Shown here: positions 1-7,072 of the stretch, piece after piece
How the letters are laid out: every line of letters starts with the position of its first letter
How positions within the stretch are numbered: position 1 is the first letter of the stretch
Assembly: GCA_011046145.1 (NCBI GenBank)
Contig: DSBA01000003.1
Span: forward strand, 1 to 19,387
Length of the DNA stretch: 19,387 nucleotides
Origin: Candidatus Uhrbacteria bacterium
Lineage (GTDB): Bacteria > Patescibacteriota > Patescibacteriia > CAIXNZ01
Direction of reading: 5' to 3'
Notes under the pieces: generated by a model
Database searches by the model: none
What the model saw: only the letters and a program-made list of their open reading frames with translations
What the model was told of the DNA's origin: nothing
Translations under genes and position numbers: made by a program

Positions 1-64
1 ACCAGTTAGTAAATTCTGGAATAACTGTAATTTTAAAGTTTGAGTGGTCTTGCAAAATTGCCAT
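1..64 (-). CDS. possible 5' end of an ORF running off the left edge
   Basis: An ATG at 64 opens a frame that stays open to the window edge (21 codons, beginning MAILQDHSNF). It lies about 90 bases downstream of the replication gene in the same direction. No Shine-Dalgarno sequence is visible and the frame is short, so chance is a real possibility. If real it would be the next gene of the replication module. No function can be assigned. Confidence 0.25.
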   Translation of the reverse strand, partial: MAILQDHSNFKITVIPEFTNW

Positions 65-84
65 AAATTTAGCCCGTAATTTTT

Positions 85-113
85 GATAGTAATATTTTAG
101 TAATACTATATCT
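85..113. repeat. short AT-rich direct repeat with hairpin potential beside the replication gene
   Basis: TAGTAATA occurs at 87-94 and again at 98-105, and GATAGTA can pair imperfectly with TACTATATC to form a small stem-loop. It sits just downstream of the replication-protein gene. Rolling-circle replicons often carry short repeats or hairpins at their origins, so this could be part of one. That is inference; the sequence is too AT-rich for chance to be excluded. Confidence 0.2.
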
Positions 114-152
114 TAATAATATCATAGTTATCAATGCTTTACAAGGCAAGTT

Positions 153-1277
153 TTAACTCTCTGGCTTAATAATTTTAAACTCATCGTGTTTAGCCCTTAG
201 ATATTGCAGTAAATTAGGCAAATCCTGGCTAATGTCTCCCAGCTCAACTAAGATTAAGGATATTTCTTTTTTTAGCCTATCATAGCTCCCACCGCTTAAA
301 TCCTCCCTTAATTCTTCAAATAAACCTTTTGCCCCAATTTTGGTGGCTTTATTTACCAAATAAGATATAAAAGCTCGCTTCTTTAGAGGTAAATTTTTAT
401 CTCTTAAATATTGCTCAAGGCGATTTTCTTGCATTTCTGACAAAGTAATAAGGGCTTGAGTAGCGGGAGAATAAACCTTGTCAAAAATCTCTAAGAGTAT
501 ATCCTTAGCTATGTTTTTATCTTGCAATACATCTGGTAGGGTAAAACCCTGACTTTTTGTTTTGATTCTTTTTCTTAAAAACGCCTCTAAACTTTGTTTC
601 CTCTGGTGGGCAAATTCAAATTTAATAACATTCTTTTTAAGTCTTTTATCCTCTAATGCCTTAATAATATCTTTTTCAAATAAGGTATAGCCATTGTTTA
701 TAATCTCCCCGAATTTATCATAAATCGCATAGCCTTGGGTCTTATTATAAAATTTTATAGTTATGCCATCTGAATTGTTATTATATTCTTTAAGGTCAAA
801 ATCAGAGCTTGGCTTATAGTTAAATTCAGCTAATTTTTTAATAACTTGTTTAGAAGTGCCTAAATATTCTGGTAGTAAAATGATTTTAGAAAAATCAACC
901 CTTTTTAGAGTGGCATTTTTAAGATTTTCCTTGTTTGTTTCAATGCCTATTTGCTTTAAACAGATAAGCAATTTATTTAAAATATTGTCTAAATCGCTAT
1001 AATCAATTTCGTAAATATTAGAGCCATAAACCAATTTCGGGAGTGAGACCTGAATTTCTAAAAACTCCTTAATTTCTTTTTTGCCTGATTTGCTTCTTGG
1101 GAGCGTGATAACTGGGAAGTATAAGCCGTCTTTTTTCATCTTATCGGCAAAATCCTTGCAATACTTTGAATTTACTATAAAACCCTTGCCTTGCTGGGCT
1201 CTAACGCCCTCCAGCTTGTTATTCTCGCAAATCGTATAATCGCCTTTGTTTAATTGCAAAACAACTGAATCTATCAT
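153..1277 (-). CDS. phage/plasmid replication initiation protein, gene II/X (Phage_CRI-like) family
   Basis: This 374-aa protein looks like the replication initiator of filamentous-phage-type replicons, which nicks double-stranded DNA to start rolling-circle replication. Features seen: the MIDSV start typical of the family; SLPKLVYG around residues 78-85, matching its conserved PKLxxG element; KRVDFSK near 125-131; a central GITIKFYNKTQGYAIYDK region at 171-188; and an IKFEFAHQRK strand at 218-227 resembling the family's conserved basic strand. The catalytic tyrosine cannot be fixed by eye. A long helical, Lys-rich C-terminal part follows. The ATG overlaps the stop of the preceding 57-aa ORF (ATGA), and GGAG lies 8-9 bases upstream, so translation is probably coupled. 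With the nearby XRE and ImmA genes it suggests an integrated inovirus- or plasmid-like element. A different Rep family remains possible. Confidence 0.65.
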   Translation of the reverse strand: MIDSVVLQLNKGDYTICENNKLEGVRAQQGKGFIVNSKYCKDFADKMKKDGLYFPVITLPRSKSGKKEIKEFLEIQVSLPKLVYGSNIYEIDYSDLDNILNKLLICLKQIGIETNKENLKNATLKRVDFSKIILLPEYLGTSKQVIKKLAEFNYKPSSDFDLKEYNNNSDGITIKFYNKTQGYAIYDKFGEIINNGYTLFEKDIIKALEDKRLKKNVIKFEFAHQRKQSLEAFLRKRIKTKSQGFTLPDVLQDKNIAKDILLEIFDKVYSPATQALITLSEMQENRLEQYLRDKNLPLKKRAFISYLVNKATKIGAKGLFEELREDLSGGSYDRLKKEISLILVELGDISQDLPNLLQYLRAKHDEFKIIKPES

Positions 1278-1447
1278 ATACCACCGCTCCTTTCCTTTAG
1301 CTTGTTTTGCTCCTTTAACCGCTTATCTATTTTATAAAGAGCACTAAAAAATCCGAGTAAATTATGTTTTGCCTCTGAAACTTCATTTGCTTGAAGATTA
1401 AATGCTTCCAGCAAGCCAGATTTTTCTAAATCCTCCGAATCTGACAT
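1274..1447 (-). CDS. small 57-aa protein translationally coupled to the replication gene
   Basis: The ORF starts with ATG at 1447 behind a perfect AGGAGG (about 7 bases upstream), the best ribosome binding site in this module, and ends at TGA 1274-1276, overlapping the replication protein's ATG. The product begins MSDSEDLEKSGLLEAF, has an acidic N-terminal part, a hydrophobic LLGFFSALYKI stretch near residues 30-40 and a basic C-terminus (KRLKEQNKLKERSGG), and is probably helical. I do not recognise the family. Size, position and coupling suggest a replication accessory or copy-control protein; that is inference from context only. Confidence 0.6.
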   Translation of the reverse strand: MSDSEDLEKSGLLEAFNLQANEVSEAKHNLLGFFSALYKIDKRLKEQNKLKERSGGI

Positions 1448-1504
1448 TAAAAAACCTCCTTACTTTGGGAGATTTAACACAAACGGGTATTTTAGCTTAC
1501 AAAT

Positions 1505-1532
1505 TTGTTAAAATTTGTTTATATGCTATAAT
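1505..1532 (+). promoter_or_regulatory. sigma-70-like promoter (TTGTTA-16-TATAAT, extended -10)
   Basis: TTGTTA at 1505-1510 and a perfect TATAAT at 1527-1532 are 16 bases apart, with TG placed for an extended -10 (TGcTATAAT). It points rightward, away from the 57-aa ORF, into a gap with no convincing ORF that ends in a terminator about 70 bases on. The direct repeat AAATTTGTT lies over the -35 and could be an operator. The A/T-rich setting raises the chance of a fortuitous match. Confidence 0.45.
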
Positions 1533-1538
1533 ATTATT

Positions 1539-1612
1539 ACTAGTAAGATTTGTGGGTTTCCCCCATATTTCTTATACAAAAACCCCTGTTAGAGCAGGCG
1601 GTTTTTGTTTTA
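1539..1612 (+). ncRNA. candidate small RNA between promoter and terminator
   Basis: A transcript starting about 7 bases after the TATAAT at 1527-1532 would be about 70 nt and end in the T-tract after the hairpin at 1578-1606. It contains a first small hairpin (TGGG paired with CCCA, 1552-1563) and then the terminator stem, and has no credible ORF. Small RNAs next to replication genes often control copy number, but this one diverges from the replication gene and would not be antisense to it unless that mRNA starts further upstream. Speculative. Confidence 0.3.
1578..1612. terminator. bidirectional Rho-independent terminator
   Basis: AAAAACCCCTG (1578-1588) pairs with CAGGcGGTTTTT (1595-1606) around a TTAGAG loop with one bulged C. 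T-rich runs follow on both strands. On the minus strand it sits directly after the ImmA-like gene (stop at 1623) and would end that operon; on the plus strand it would end the candidate small RNA. Confidence 0.7.
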
Positions 1613-1622
1613 TTTAATTAAC

Positions 1623-2261
1623 TTATTGCAAAATTGGCAATCCGCATTCTTTTATTCTGTAAATAATACTGGGAGCGGACACTTGAAAATAATCTGAAAG
1701 CGTCTGAACATCTTTAACTTCGTAATATTTCTTTTCAAAATATTTGTTGGGCATTAAATACATAGCCGTCGCCTTATCTGTTGCTTTTTCAATTAAATTC
1801 ACTACTACATCTTTAGGGAGTGTGGAATTTACGATTAAGCCGTCAAAATAATCCTGTATTTTTATATCTAAGGATTGGCAGAAATGGAATAACTCGTGTA
1901 TTATGGTAAATCTTTGCCTCTCAAAAGTAGCATTTGTATTATAAAAAATGCGGACAATGCTGTTATCTTCTTCATCAGACTCCCAATATCCTGATAAATC
2001 CTTTGCCTTGCCATAAAATCCAAAATATTGAATCTGATAGCCAGACAAATAATTTTCAATCAAACTGGTCTGCATAGGAAATTCAATCACCCCGTCATTG
2101 TCTTTAATTATTTCACCTATAAGCTCCTTATAATAAACAATGAGCTTATTTAAACAATAAAAATAAGCCCTTTCGCAATCAAGCGGTATCCCGTTTCTTT
2201 TGTATTGGCGTAGCCAATATTCACTCTCTACATTATGTTGTCTTCCTAAGATATTGGGCAT
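1623..2261 (-). CDS. ImmA/IrrE-family zinc metallopeptidase-like protein
   Basis: The 212-aa protein carries FTIIHELFHF at residues 118-127, with the HExxH zinc site HELFH at 122-126, followed by ATAMYLMPNKYF (165-175), which matches the (A)xxLLMP segment of ImmA/IrrE peptidases, and an HTH-like C-terminal stretch (LSDYFQVSAPSIIYRI). In mobile elements such as ICEBs1, ImmA-type proteases cleave the partner XRE repressor to induce the element. Here the gene overlaps the upstream XRE gene by 29 bases, the classic pairing. The glutamate usually found in the E-A-N motif before LLMP appears to be replaced (EKATDKATAMYLMP); E158 is shifted by two, so the third zinc ligand is uncertain. The ATG at 2261 has no clear Shine-Dalgarno; coupling to the XRE gene is likely. 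Confidence 0.8.
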   Translation of the reverse strand: MPNILGRQHNVESEYWLRQYKRNGIPLDCERAYFYCLNKLIVYYKELIGEIIKDNDGVIEFPMQTSLIENYLSGYQIQYFGFYGKAKDLSGYWESDEEDNSIVRIFYNTNATFERQRFTIIHELFHFCQSLDIKIQDYFDGLIVNSTLPKDVVVNLIEKATDKATAMYLMPNKYFEKKYYEVKDVQTLSDYFQVSAPSIIYRIKECGLPILQ

Positions 2262-2568
2262 ATCTGATTATTTCATTAACTTGGTTATCTGAATAACCAT
2301 TATTTCTTAAAGCATTTTTAATAATATCAGCACTCGGTCTTTGTTGCTTTTCATCTAAAATTTCTATTTTATCAATAAAATCTTTTAATGTTAAGCCAAA
2401 GCCGTCTGCTAATGATTTGCAAGTAGACAATTTTAATGAGGTATAATTCCCGTCTTCTAACTTAGAGATATACCCTAAGCTAAGCCCCGACCTTTCCGCC
2501 AATTGTGAGGGAGTGAGCCCAGCTTCTGCCCTTAATTCTTTAATTTTTTCAGCGATTTTGTTTTGCAT
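2233..2568 (-). CDS. XRE-family HTH transcriptional regulator
   Basis: This 111-aa protein has a Cro/C1-type helix-turn-helix at about residues 5-65: KIKELRAEAGLTPSQLAE then RSGLSLGYISKLEDG, a recognition-helix arrangement typical of XRE repressors. The C-terminal part (SADIIKNALRNNGYSDNQ) resembles the tail of repressors paired with ImmA-type proteases. I place the start at ATG 2568 because the HTH begins there; an in-frame TTG at 2598 would add ten residues and sits only about 13 bases from the predicted transcription start. Neither has a Shine-Dalgarno. A near-consensus promoter with paired direct repeats lies upstream, consistent with autoregulation. It probably represses the mobile element and is relieved by the adjacent metallopeptidase (inference from known pairs). 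Confidence 0.85.
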   Translation of the reverse strand: MQNKIAEKIKELRAEAGLTPSQLAERSGLSLGYISKLEDGNYTSLKLSTCKSLADGFGLTLKDFIDKIEILDEKQQRPSADIIKNALRNNGYSDNQVNEIIRYAQYLRKTT

Positions 2569-2617
2569 AGTTTGTTTGAATAATTTAATTATATTCAAAT
2601 TATTATCGTCTAATTAC

Positions 2618-2646
2618 AGTATAAATCATAGCTTTCCATTTGTCAA
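2618..2646 (-). promoter_or_regulatory. near-consensus sigma-70 promoter for the XRE-ImmA operon
   Basis: On the minus strand TTGACA (2646-2641) is followed after exactly 17 bases by TATACT (2623-2618). Transcription would start near 2611, giving a leader of about 43 bases to the ATG at 2568. This is one of the two strongest promoters in the window, as expected for a repressor gene. Confidence 0.8.
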
Positions 2647-2666
2647 GTAAATTTTACCATTTGGCA
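2636..2666. promoter_or_regulatory. putative XRE operator: two direct repeats 21 bp apart
   Basis: CCATTTGTCA (2636-2645) and CCATTTGGCA (2657-2666) are nearly identical decamers whose starts are 21 bp apart, two helical turns, so both face the same side of DNA. The first covers the -35 hexamer of the XRE promoter. This is the layout expected of an autorepressor operator. Binding by this XRE protein is inferred. Confidence 0.45.
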
Positions 2667-2772
2667 CAAATTAAGTCAAATTTAAAAAATGCTCAAGCTG
2701 TTTAACCTGAATTTCATTATAAATATTAGCCCAGTTTAGAGTTCTAAAATCGTTTAGTAGTCCCCGCACTAG

Positions 2773-2808
2773 AAAAAATAACCTCCGATTTGCGGAAGTT
2801 ATTTTTTT
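2773..2808. terminator. Rho-independent terminator downstream of the P-type ATPase
   Basis: AAAAAATAACCTCCG (2773-2787) pairs with CGGAAGTTATTTTTT (2793-2807) around a 5-base loop with a single C/A mismatch, and T/A runs flank it on both strands. It lies about 40 bases past the ATPase stop and marks the border between the accessory module and the chromosomal genes. Confidence 0.75.
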
Positions 2809-2844
2809 GTTATTTAAGTATTTCAAAAATAAGCCTAGCCTTTT

Positions 2845-5373
2845 TTATGCCTTGCCTTTATTGTTGAAATTTCTAAAATAAATATTTTTGATAATTTCAT
2901 TAACTACGAAATAAGCTGCGACAATCGCTAAAATAATCAAAATTTGGTTGCCTGACAAGCTGATGAATTTAAAAATCTTTTGCCCCCAGAAAGTGAAAGG
3001 AATAATAATAGTTGCTACGAAAGCCAAACCAATCATGCCCATGAGCATATTAGACGGCCTCTTGCCTTTGAGGAAAAACTTTTTAGTGCGGATAGAAAAT
3101 ATAAACACCAGCTCGCTTAAAATGCTTTCAATAAACCAGCCTGTCTGTAAGATCGGCGCTCCCAATCGGAAAAAAATAACAAAGAAAATAAAATCAAAAA
3201 TCGAACTAATAATGCCAAAAATACTGCCCTGCAAAGCTATTTCCTTAATATTATAATTGCGGGGTTTTTTCAGCTCTTCTTCATCCACATTATCAGTTGC
3301 CACTGCAATCATGGGAAAATCAGAAAGCAAATTAACCAATAAAATCTGCAAAGGCAGCATGGGCAGAAAATCAATAAATAAAGAAGCTATGGCAATAGCA
3401 TAAAAATTTCCCAAATTGGAAGAAATGGTATATTTGACATATTTAAATGTATTGGCAAAAACTTCGCGGCCTTCTTTAATGCCGTCAATAATCACCCCCA
3501 GATTTTTACGCAATAAAATAATATCTGCCGCTTCTCGGGCAATGTCAGAAGCTTCCTGGACAACCAGGCTCACATTGGCGATTTTTAAAGACGGCGCGTC
3601 ATTAATGCCCTCGCCTAAAAATCCAACTTCATTTGTTTCCTGCAAAATTTGGATAATCCTATATTTTTGAGACGGCGAAACCCGGGCAAAAACAGAAAAC
3701 TCTTTGACTGCCTGTCGCTTTTTTTTATCAGGCAATTTATCAAATTCTTCACCGCTGATAACATGGCCAGGATCGTCAATCAAGCCAATTTGCCTGGCTA
3801 CTGCCCCAGCCACCTCTTTATTATCTCCGGTTAAAACTTTTATTTCCACGCTTAATTTTTTCGCCTGATTAACCGCTGACTTGGTTGTTGGTTTAATCGG
3901 ATCAACAAAAGAAATAAGGCCTAAAAGAGAAAGACCTTTCTCTTCCTGTTTAAAATTATATTGGTTTGGGCCCGAGTATTCTTTTTTGGCAATGGCAATA
4001 ACTCTCCTGCCCTGCCGGCCTTCCTGCGTAAGCCAGGCTGAAAATGTCTTTTTTTCGCGCTGGTTTAAATTTTTGCAAAAATCAAGCAAAACTTCAGGCG
4101 CTCCCCTGACAATTAATTCTTTATCTTCCTTGCTTTTGACTAAAACGCTGTTTCTTTTTCTTTCCGGATCAAAAGGCAAAGAATTGATTATTTCATATCC
4201 TTTTATTTTCTTTTTTTCCAAATGAGAAAGCCTGGCAAATAAAGCCAAATCAAAAGCATTATTAGGTTGTTTTGTTTTTTCAGCCAAAAAAGAAGAAGCC
4301 AAAGAAGCGTAAAAAACAGCTTCCTGCGGATGAGGGGAAAGCACTTCAGCTACTTTTAATTCATTTTTTGTCAAAGTGCCTGTTTTATCAGTGCATAAAA
4401 TTTCAATACTGCCCAGATCTTCAATTGCAGACAAGCGCTTAATCACAACTTGATGTTTGGCCAAACGCATGGCTCCGCGAGAAAGGGAAAATGTCGTCAC
4501 TACCGGCAAAGCCTCGGGAATAACGCAAACTGCCAAAGCAATGGAAAAAAGCAAAAATTCAGCCACTTCTACCCTTGGTCCTTTTATAAAAATATTAGCC
4601 AAAAAGACAAAAACCAAAGTAATGATAATCAGCTGCAAAATAAACTTGCTTAATTTATTGATATTTTTTTCAAAACTGCTAGCTCTTTTAGTGGTGCTTA
4701 CCAATTTGCTTATCTTGCCAAGCTCCATTTTTGAACCAGTGGCAATCACTACACCCTCGCCTTTGCCGCTGACAACAGTAGTGCTGGAAAAACCTATATT
4801 AGTCGCCTTATAAAGTTCTTTTTCTACTGATTTTAATTTAGAAGCTATTTTTTTTATCGGAACTGACTCGCCTGTTAAAACAGATTCATCAACCATTAAA
4901 TCATTTTCCGCGATAAAACGCAGGTCCGCTGGAATAATGTCTCCGGCTTCCACAATCACAATATCGCCCGGCACCAATTCCTTGCTTTCAATAATCATTT
5001 CCTGGCCAGCCCGCCTCACTTTAACTGTCCTTTTAATAAATTGTTTCAAAAGTTTTAGTGTCTGTTCTGAACGAAACTCCTGATAAAAACCCAAAAGGGC
5101 ATTAATCAGGATAAAGCCCAAAATCATCAGCGAATCCAAATAGCTCCCCAGATACAAAGCGATCGCAGACGCTACAAACAAAAGATAAATAAAAGAAGAT
5201 TTGAATTGCCTTAACAAAATATGCCACCAATAAGTTTCCTTCTGGGGCAATTGATTTAAGCCAAACTTTTTTTGGCGCAAAAGAGCTTCTTTTTTGCTTA
5301 AGCCATTTTCGCTTGATTTTAATTCTTTCAGGCTTTCCGCTGCTGATTTATTTGTAAAATCAGGAAAAAACAT
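2845..5373 (-). CDS. cation-translocating P-type ATPase (P-II/P-III type)
   Basis: This 842-aa membrane pump couples ATP hydrolysis to cation transport. In order: N-terminal actuator region; two TM helices at about 50-95; TGES dephosphorylation loop 167-170; two TM helices with PEALP at 286-290; phosphorylation motif DKTGTLT with D329; FDPxRKR at 401-406 and RGAPE 423-427 of the nucleotide-binding domain; TGDN 515-518; hinge motif GEGINDAP 587-594; then a six-helix C-terminal membrane domain, as in Ca2+- and Mg2+-type pumps. E287 (M4), N653 (M5) and N681/D685 (M6, NLLSD) match ion-site positions of Ca2+ pumps, but the M5 ISSNLGN has Asn where SERCA has a second Glu, so a single-site or Mg2+/other specificity is plausible. 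The hinge has E588 where most P-type ATPases have Asp. It lies downstream of pgi, 172 bases away, possibly co-transcribed. The substrate cannot be fixed. Confidence 0.93.
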   Translation of the reverse strand: MFFPDFTNKSAAESLKELKSSENGLSKKEALLRQKKFGLNQLPQKETYWWHILLRQFKSSFIYLLFVASAIALYLGSYLDSLMILGFILINALLGFYQEFRSEQTLKLLKQFIKRTVKVRRAGQEMIIESKELVPGDIVIVEAGDIIPADLRFIAENDLMVDESVLTGESVPIKKIASKLKSVEKELYKATNIGFSSTTVVSGKGEGVVIATGSKMELGKISKLVSTTKRASSFEKNINKLSKFILQLIIITLVFVFLANIFIKGPRVEVAEFLLFSIALAVCVIPEALPVVTTFSLSRGAMRLAKHQVVIKRLSAIEDLGSIEILCTDKTGTLTKNELKVAEVLSPHPQEAVFYASLASSFLAEKTKQPNNAFDLALFARLSHLEKKKIKGYEIINSLPFDPERKRNSVLVKSKEDKELIVRGAPEVLLDFCKNLNQREKKTFSAWLTQEGRQGRRVIAIAKKEYSGPNQYNFKQEEKGLSLLGLISFVDPIKPTTKSAVNQAKKLSVEIKVLTGDNKEVAGAVARQIGLIDDPGHVISGEEFDKLPDKKKRQAVKEFSVFARVSPSQKYRIIQILQETNEVGFLGEGINDAPSLKIANVSLVVQEASDIAREAADIILLRKNLGVIIDGIKEGREVFANTFKYVKYTISSNLGNFYAIAIASLFIDFLPMLPLQILLVNLLSDFPMIAVATDNVDEEELKKPRNYNIKEIALQGSIFGIISSIFDFIFFVIFFRLGAPILQTGWFIESILSELVFIFSIRTKKFFLKGKRPSNMLMGMIGLAFVATIIIPFTFWGQKIFKFISLSGNQILIILAIVAAYFVVNEIIKNIYFRNFNNKGKA

Positions 5374-5434
5374 TTTTTTATTTTAGTTTTATAAAATTGC
5401 TTGCTTAAATTTTAAAGCTTGATGCCAAAATTAA

Positions 5435-5448
5435 CCCGTCAAAACGGG
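5435..5448. repeat. small GC hairpin between pgi and the ATPase gene
   Basis: CCCGT (5435-5439) pairs with ACGGG (5444-5448) around CAAA, flanked by AAGCTT on both sides (5415 and 5451). On the minus strand a weak T-rich run (TTAATTTT) follows. It could be a weak terminator or processing site after pgi. The 172-bp gap shows nothing else clear. Confidence 0.3.
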
Positions 5449-5545
5449 CTAAGCTTATTAGAAAATTTAAATTTATAAAGTTTAAAATTATTTTTTAATA
5501 AAAAACTATTAATTGCTCCCTGGAAATAAAAACTATTATCAATAG

Positions 5546-6916
5546 CTAAAAATTATTTATTTCTTTTTTATCCTTTTCATAGCCTTCTTTGCCCAGCAAG
5601 CCATACATATATTTTTTGCTTTGTTCAACGCCAGGCTGGTTGAAAACATCAATCTCCAGCAATTCCCCCAAATACAAAGCAGCCATTTCAAAAAAATAAA
5701 ATAATTGGCCCAGATAATATTCATTCAACTCTGGCAAAATAATAGTGCCATTTGGCCGCTTATTTTTCATTAAGGAAACTGCCGTGGCTCTTTGTTCAAT
5801 ATTTAAAATTTCTTTAAATTTATGCCCAGCCAAATAAATAGCAGCCGAATCTTTGTATTTTGGCACTTTAAAATTATTTAGAAAGCTGCCAACTTTTATA
5901 AAAGTAATAATCTTATCATGTGGCCCCTCGTTATAAAGCTGGATCTGCGAATGCTGGTCAGTCGGCCCCAGGGCGGCAATGGGCGTAAGGCCTAAATTTA
6001 CTTTTTTATTTTTTAAATTAAATTCATTAGCCAGGCTTTCCCCCCAAAGTTGCCGGAACCAAAAAGCAAAATTGCGGAGATAATAAGCATAAGGCATTAA
6101 AACAGATATGGATTGTTTGCGTTTTTTATAAGCCAAGTATTGGAGAGAAGCGAAAAAGAAAGGCAGGTTTTTCCACTGGTTATTTCTTTTGGCATTTTTA
6201 GCCATGGCTCTGGCTCCGGCCAGCAAGTCGCTGATTTCAAAGCCAGCGCAAGCGGCAGGCAACAAGCCATTAACTGATAAAACCGAAAATCGTCCTCCGC
6301 CAGCATAATGTTCTGCTATTAAATACTCCTCTTTTTCAGTGATTTCAAATAGAGCGCCTTTTTCAAAATTAGTTGTAATTATAAAATGATCACTATGTTT
6401 TTTATAACCGACTTTTTTTATCACTTTTTGGCGCAAATACAAAAAAACAGACAATGGCTCAATGGTCTCGCCTGATTTTGAAACAATATAAAAAACCGTT
6501 TCTTTTAAATTTAAAATTTTTAGCAAATCAGCCATTGGTTCCGGATCAACAGTATCTCCGGTAAAATAAACTTTCAAATTCTTGCCGCGGTTGGATTTCA
6601 AATTGGCAAAATCCCCGGCCAAAGCCTGATAAATCGCTTTAGCTCCCAGATCAGAGCCGCCAATGCCAACCACGACTAAATTTTTAAATTTCCGCCTTAA
6701 TCTTCTGGCCAATTTTGAAATTTGCTTAACAGAATCCCGATCATATGGCAAGCGGCAAAAACTTAAGTCCGGATTATTCTTATCCGCTTTGTGTTTCTTA
6801 TTAAAAGCTTTAAGCTTGCCCCCTAGTTTGGAAATTTCCGAATCTTTAAAGCCAAAACGGCCAACCCGCCTGGCTGCCATAAAATCATAATCATATTTTA
6901 ATAAGGGCCTGAACAT
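5546..6916 (-). CDS. pgi: glucose-6-phosphate isomerase
   Basis: The 456-aa protein interconverts glucose-6-phosphate and fructose-6-phosphate in the cytoplasm. Diagnostic motifs: GIGGSDLG 84-91 and SKSGET 146-151 (phosphate binding), GGGRFSV 206-212, WGES 291-294 with the conserved glutamate, DQHSQ 320-324 with the ring-opening histidine H322, and QPGVEQSKKY 427-436 with catalytic lysine K434. Length fits the shorter bacterial isomerases. All active-site residues I can check are present, so it should be functional. The ATG at 6916 lacks a Shine-Dalgarno. A promoter about 75 bases upstream diverges from that of the membrane protein to the right. In a CPR cell it would feed sugar-phosphate interconversion. 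Confidence 0.96.
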   Translation of the reverse strand: MFRPLLKYDYDFMAARRVGRFGFKDSEISKLGGKLKAFNKKHKADKNNPDLSFCRLPYDRDSVKQISKLARRLRRKFKNLVVVGIGGSDLGAKAIYQALAGDFANLKSNRGKNLKVYFTGDTVDPEPMADLLKILNLKETVFYIVSKSGETIEPLSVFLYLRQKVIKKVGYKKHSDHFIITTNFEKGALFEITEKEEYLIAEHYAGGGRFSVLSVNGLLPAACAGFEISDLLAGARAMAKNAKRNNQWKNLPFFFASLQYLAYKKRKQSISVLMPYAYYLRNFAFWFRQLWGESLANEFNLKNKKVNLGLTPIAALGPTDQHSQIQLYNEGPHDKIITFIKVGSFLNNFKVPKYKDSAAIYLAGHKFKEILNIEQRATAVSLMKNKRPNGTIILPELNEYYLGQLFYFFEMAALYLGELLEIDVFNQPGVEQSKKYMYGLLGKEGYEKDKKEINNF

Positions 6917-6992
6917 ATTTATAATTTAAAATTTTTAATACTTTAGCTATAGCCAAAACCCTAAAACGCCAAAATTCCAAAACTCTAAATTA

Positions 6993-7020
6993 ATTATACC
7001 ATATTTGCGCGCTTTCTTAA
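6993..7020 (-). promoter_or_regulatory. promoter of pgi, divergent
   Basis: On the minus strand TTAAGA (7020-7015) and TATAAT (6998-6993) are 16 bases apart, with TGG before the -10 giving an extended -10. It yields a leader of about 70 bases to the pgi ATG. Its -35 overlaps that of the opposing promoter. Confidence 0.55.
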
Positions 7021-7045
7021 AATATCGCCCAAATAATGCTATAAT
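7017..7045 (+). promoter_or_regulatory. promoter of the 7073 membrane protein, divergent
   Basis: TTAAAA (7017-7022) and TATAAT (7040-7045) are 17 bases apart with a TGc extended -10. Transcription would begin near 7052, about 20 bases before the ATG. The -35 region overlaps that of the pgi promoter, so the two probably compete for polymerase. Confidence 0.55.
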
Positions 7046-7072
7046 AATATCATAATTAATTAATTTAAACTT

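Noticed and set aside
85..113. Geminivirus/CRESS-type nick site (TAATATTAC)
   Set aside because: The minus strand has AAATATTAC and TAGTATTAC, one mismatch each, but the replication protein is gene II/X-like and the region is too AT-rich for this to be meaningful.
1402..1617. 71-aa plus-strand ORF
   Set aside because: It runs through the promoter, the terminator hairpin and the antisense of the 57-aa ORF, with no ribosome binding site.
2735..2775. tRNA/tmRNA 3' end or dif-like site as attachment site
   Set aside because: The stretch GTTCTAAAATCG...CCCCGCAC faintly recalls a T-arm and acceptor end, but no acceptor stem or cloverleaf partner is found and no XerCD-type inverted arms match well.
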